NCBI RefSeq assembly: GCF_011075055.1
Contig: NC_058138.1
Location: forward strand, 18,636,928 to 18,700,927
From: Mangifera indica
Lineage: Eukaryota; Streptophyta; Magnoliopsida; Sapindales; Anacardiaceae
Direction of reading: 5' to 3'
DNA: 64,000 bases
Shown: piece by piece, positions 60,111-64,000 of the stretch
How the letters are laid out: each line of letters opens with the position of its first letter
Numbering within the stretch: the stretch's first letter is position 1
Translations under genes and position numbers: made by a program
The notes under the pieces: generated by a model
Seen by the model: the letters and a program-made list of their open reading frames with translations, nothing else
The model's database searches: none
What the model was told of the DNA's origin: nothing

Positions 60111-61339
60111 GAAGTGAGTGAGAGACAATTATTAATAGAGTATGTGTATGATGACGTAATTTTCATAAATTAATCAGATAAATATGAGCCGTCCATAACC
60201 TTTGATTTTAATTATCTTTTGTTGAAGGTCCCACCATTATAGCTCAACGTCTCCTAGAAGTTTCTTCTTCATACCAAACTCAAACGTTCCAGTGTAAATT
60301 CACATGGCAAATGTTTGCAACGGCTATTCAATCATCCCAAAAACAAAAAAGACAACACTGGAAAAATCTTTAGTATTTTAGTGGTGGTAAATTCAATTAT
60401 TAAACCTAAAATTTATTTTATTTAATATAATTAATTTAATTATAAAAATAATAATTAAATTTAAATAAGATTTTTGTTATTAAAAAATAATACTAGAAAA
60501 TTTGGTGGGATTGTCTATATATACCTACCACTCTAGAACGTGTGAGAAGTTTAGTGAACTATTGATTAACGGTAAGAGAACACATGAAAAGAAGCAAAAA
60601 GGATCAACTATAATTACAGCCTTGCTTGCTTAAATCTCAATTGAATCGGAGCGACCTGACTAGAAATGTAAAGAACAAAAGTCAAAGATATATATTGTAG
60701 CATATTTCTTGATTTTTCCTGATTATAATGCTTATTATATTTTTATTAAGCAAAATCGAAATTGTTTGAATAAACTATATAAGTTAAAATTTTATAGTTT
60801 AGTTTATAATACATCAGAAAACAAAGAAAAATATAAATACGATAATCTAATTGTGTATTATATCATATATCAAAACTTAAATTTTTTTTATTATGTGCAT
60901 TGCCTCATAGAATATGCCTTTAAAAAAATATAATATAATATTAATAATAATAAAAAATTCTAATTAACACATTATTATTTTAAAAAATATTTTAAATATC
61001 TCTAAAAATTTAAAAATTTTTATACACCTATACTACGTCTCCATTTTTTCAGAAAAAATATATCAATTTATATCGATAATATATATTATATTATAAAATA
61101 CGTATTATATTATACGATACGTTTACTATATTGTATTAATTAAATATTTCATAAGATATATATTATTTTTTATTTATATTATATCATAAAATATATATAA
61201 TATATTATAGGGTATTGGCAACCATATTAATAAATATGTAAGGTTGTGATCATATTTTTACTAAAGAACAAATTGAAGCATTTATCTGTATAAGTATTAT
61301 GAAATAACCTGAAGACAAGGATTAGAAAATATATGATGT

Positions 61340-61359
61340 TATGTAAAAAAAAATTCAAT

Positions 61360-61422
<63 letters not shown>

Positions 61423-61560
61423 ATATAATTTAAGTATACAGATTATATGATATTATATTATTGAATAATTTTGAATTAAAGATAAAATAATATTTAATTA
61501 TATAATAATATATTATCTATGTAATATTAATATATATATCTATATATATATATAATATTG
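61340..61560. repeat. AT-rich MITE carrying a TA microsatellite
   Basis: The core TGAATAATTTTGAATTAAAG ATAAAATAATATTTAATTAT matches the 14.6-14.8 kb copies closely. The left flank has expanded into TA repeats at 61365-61419. Borders are approximate. Confidence 0.55.
61365..61419 (+). repeat. TA dinucleotide microsatellite
   Basis: About 27 uninterrupted TA units. A highly mutable tract that may also cause assembly length errors. Confidence 0.95.
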
Positions 61561-61784
61561 CTTAAAAAATTTTCAAAATACAAACAATTTTTCTTTATTT
61601 ATATGTAGCTGCCCACCTCTCTTTAAAAAAAATTAAAGGTTAAGATCCTTGAGGATTCTTTTCTATATAAAACCAAAAAAGTCATCGGCCATCCTTGTAA
61701 CTCCACCACGCCATCCATTAATCCAGATTAATTGATTAAATTAAACCCCCATTATCTTATATTATCCAGATTAAAAAAAAAAAA

Positions 61785-61800
61785 ACACACACACACACAC
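61785..61800 (+). repeat. AC dinucleotide microsatellite
   Basis: Eight AC units after an A-run. Confidence 0.9.
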
Positions 61801-64000
61801 ATTTATGGGATTAATATATAATGAAAAAGTGTTGTCACATTCGTTGGCTGAAATCAGCTTTCCAGTTAAACTTATCTGGATGATAACCTAAAACTAATAA
61901 AAGGTCTTCAATGATTAGATAATAGGCTGTGCCAATTAAGCATTCATTTTCCTTTCATTTCATTTCCCGACAGTCCAACCTGTTATGCTTTTGGTTTCGT
62001 TCTCATCATAGTTTCAGAGTAAATGTACAATTATGAACAGAGTGTAGTTTGACTTGTTATTTGAAAGCCAACATCCAATTGTGTGACTGGGTGTTTTGAG
62101 TTCAGGATTTGAGAGTGCAAAAATATATTGTTGAAGCTACAAACAATCAATCATATCAAAAAATATTTGCATCAAAATTGTTTATTAATAATTTTATGTA
62201 ACATATAAGTGCATATTATGTTAACATACTCATCAGACTTACCTATCAATTCAATATTTATAAAACGTATCATTCAACATACGATATTTCATGTAACTTT
62301 AATTTTAAGTCATTGGATTATTTTGTATAAAAATCGATATAATTTAACACTCATCTACGTAGTTTTTGAGAAAAGATTGTTATAATGATAGTAATAAGTT
62401 ATTTCGAGAGACATACGAAACTTATCGTAAATTAATAGATGACTCATTACTCTCCAATAAAGGAATTGATATTTTTAAAAAGTCTACTGACAGATATTAA
62501 TGATAACTAAAATATTTAAAACTACAGTAGAATTAAGTTTAGTCTAATACCATTTGATTATTGATACAAATGTCAATCAATGCATATTTATGACTACTTC
62601 AAGTATACATTAATTCTATATCTTTATTTTAAAAAAATATTATAAAATAAAATAATCGAATAATATGATAGCCGTATTGTTGATAGATAAAATTAAATTG
62701 CTGACACTTGGTTGAATGGGTAACTATGATTGCTAAAGACTATTTTTGGTCTGTATATAAACCGTTATCAAATTATAGATTCGGTATAAATTTATTTATT
62801 ATTAATATGATAAAATGTCTATAGGTCAAATTTAATAGGAATAGATATCGATTTAGAGGTCCCAAATTATAGAGGATGGATCATGTTTGATATCTAGATT
62901 ATTGATTTTGAGTCTTATAAAATTATTGAACCTGAAAGTATAGTTATTTATGTTTGAAATCACTCCGAAACTAATGGACTCTTTTGAAGTGAGAGGTTTC
63001 CAGCACGCGAAAGATTCACGGCGCACTCAACAGTTTTCTCATTGTCTTTTTTATATGACATAATTAACCACTTGGATCTTTTAAAATTGCATTGTGCTTT
63101 AAGAATTTATATGGTTTTATTGTCAAAACCAATGAAATTAATGTTAAATTTCTTTGAAAATTGTTTTAAAAAAACCGGCCACTCTCAGAATGTGGACCAG
63201 CTTTGTATAGGGTGATGTATGTACCAATTGAACAGGCCAGCTGGCACCATCTCGGTCACTCCAGGGCCCGTCAATTTAAGTTCCAAAACAATATTATTTA
63301 TTTTTATATTTTTACTTTTTTTTTTTGACAAAAAAAATCATAAGAGTTTGGATGGTCTTTCAGGACAGGCTCTATCACACAAAATATGTGAAATTCCAAA
63401 TTTAATCATCAACCTTATAATTAATTACTATATAAATTAATAATTTAATCTTCAAATATTATAAAAGAGATCTAAAGTCTTGATACTGATGTCCCCTCCA
63501 TTGTTGCTTAAATTACATTTCTGAAGCTTTTTTTATCTTCTGGCTGAGAGCGAGTCTAGTTTTTGTTGGTTTGTTCGAGTTTCGATTATGGCTGGAAAAG
63601 AACCACGTGTCAAGCATCAACGTTCGAAAAATAAATATTTAATTCTTATCGAAATTTTCTTCTTCTTCTCCTAGTATTAATGTGACGCGTGGGTGGTCGG
63701 TGTCCTTTTCTGGTTTTAAAAGCAGAATCAGGCCATATTAACTGCGGCAGAGTCAAAAAAAGGTGGAGGAATTCTTATTAGGGCTTCTTGTAGCGATGTT
63801 GACAAGCCGTCCTGTGTTTAAGTGCTATGTAAACTTTTTGATATGTATGGATAATACTTATTTATTCTGAGATCTATGTGTTCGGGTTGCTTCAGTAAAA
63901 CCTGATTAAGTCGAGAGATGAACTGATTAACTAAGTCTAGATTTCGACAATCAAATGGATGCCCTTACTATAGAATTAGAGGTTAAACAATGAACAGATA

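Larger units (their letters stand above)
60111..64000. other. PIP2 upstream region and gene-free window end
   Basis: Promoter DNA of the aquaporin gene, then AT-rich sequence with a long TA microsatellite inside a MITE-like repeat (61340-61560), an AC microsatellite (61785-61800), and unassigned DNA. Bases 63500-64000 are less AT-rich and could be the flank of a gene beyond the window, but no exon is recognisable. Confidence 0.5.

Overview
This is a plant nuclear window, most likely from a eudicot. Genes are split into many exons with GT/AG introns, intergenic DNA is very AT-rich, and it is peppered with small non-autonomous transposons. It encodes plant-specific products, including a plastid isoprenoid enzyme, a PIP aquaporin and a hydroxyproline-rich cell-surface protein. 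I cannot name the species. Exon boundaries were read by eye from splice sites, frame continuity and family homology. For every multi-exon gene complete in the window, the summed exon lengths divide by three and end in a stop.

Layout. 247-1829 (+): last two exons of a LUL/LOG2-type RING E3 ligase. 4263-10444 (+): CCCH-RRM-TrmA tRNA uracil-5-methyltransferase (TRM2A/C3H24 type, 14 exons). 15572-20247 (+): RINGv membrane E3 ligase (8 exons). 21288-24332 (+): YrdC/Sua5 threonylcarbamoyl-AMP synthase (5 exons). 29598-35866 (+): HDS/IspG of the plastid MEP pathway (19 exons). 37324-37797 (-): AGP-like membrane glycoprotein. 40453-43780 (-): protein disulfide isomerase of the PDIL1-3/1-4 type (12 exons). 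44690-47596 (-): receptor-like pseudokinase with a very short ectodomain (9 exons). 50568-51869 (+): 85-aa one-helix protein of unknown function. 53397-53735 (-): small secreted protein that may have lost its tail to a stop codon. 58227-59995 (-): PIP2 aquaporin (4 exons). The genes look like unrelated single-copy housekeeping or membrane genes, not a functional cluster.

Mobile DNA is the most distinctive content. One family of foldback, Mutator-like elements with GGCC ends has three nearly complete members: 2990-3637, 25515-26240 and 38822-39608. The first two have perfect 9-bp target duplications. Single-ended relatives lie near 36206 and 54015. The member at 25515-26240 is almost wholly one palindrome with a GC-rich core. 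A TRIM-like mini LTR element (23521-23993) with a 5-bp target duplication sits in the last intron of the YrdC gene. A second AT-rich MITE family recurs at about 12.8, 14.4-14.9, 49.8, possibly 56.7, and 61.4 kb.

Other changes include a 189-bp tandem duplication of the 3' end of the methyltransferase gene, a 36-bp duplication just after the LUL stop, a 48-bp duplication around the first splice donor of the pseudokinase, and a probable COX19 exon relic near 52.6 kb. I saw no convincing tRNA, rRNA or miRNA gene, and no evidence of a new multi-gene system.
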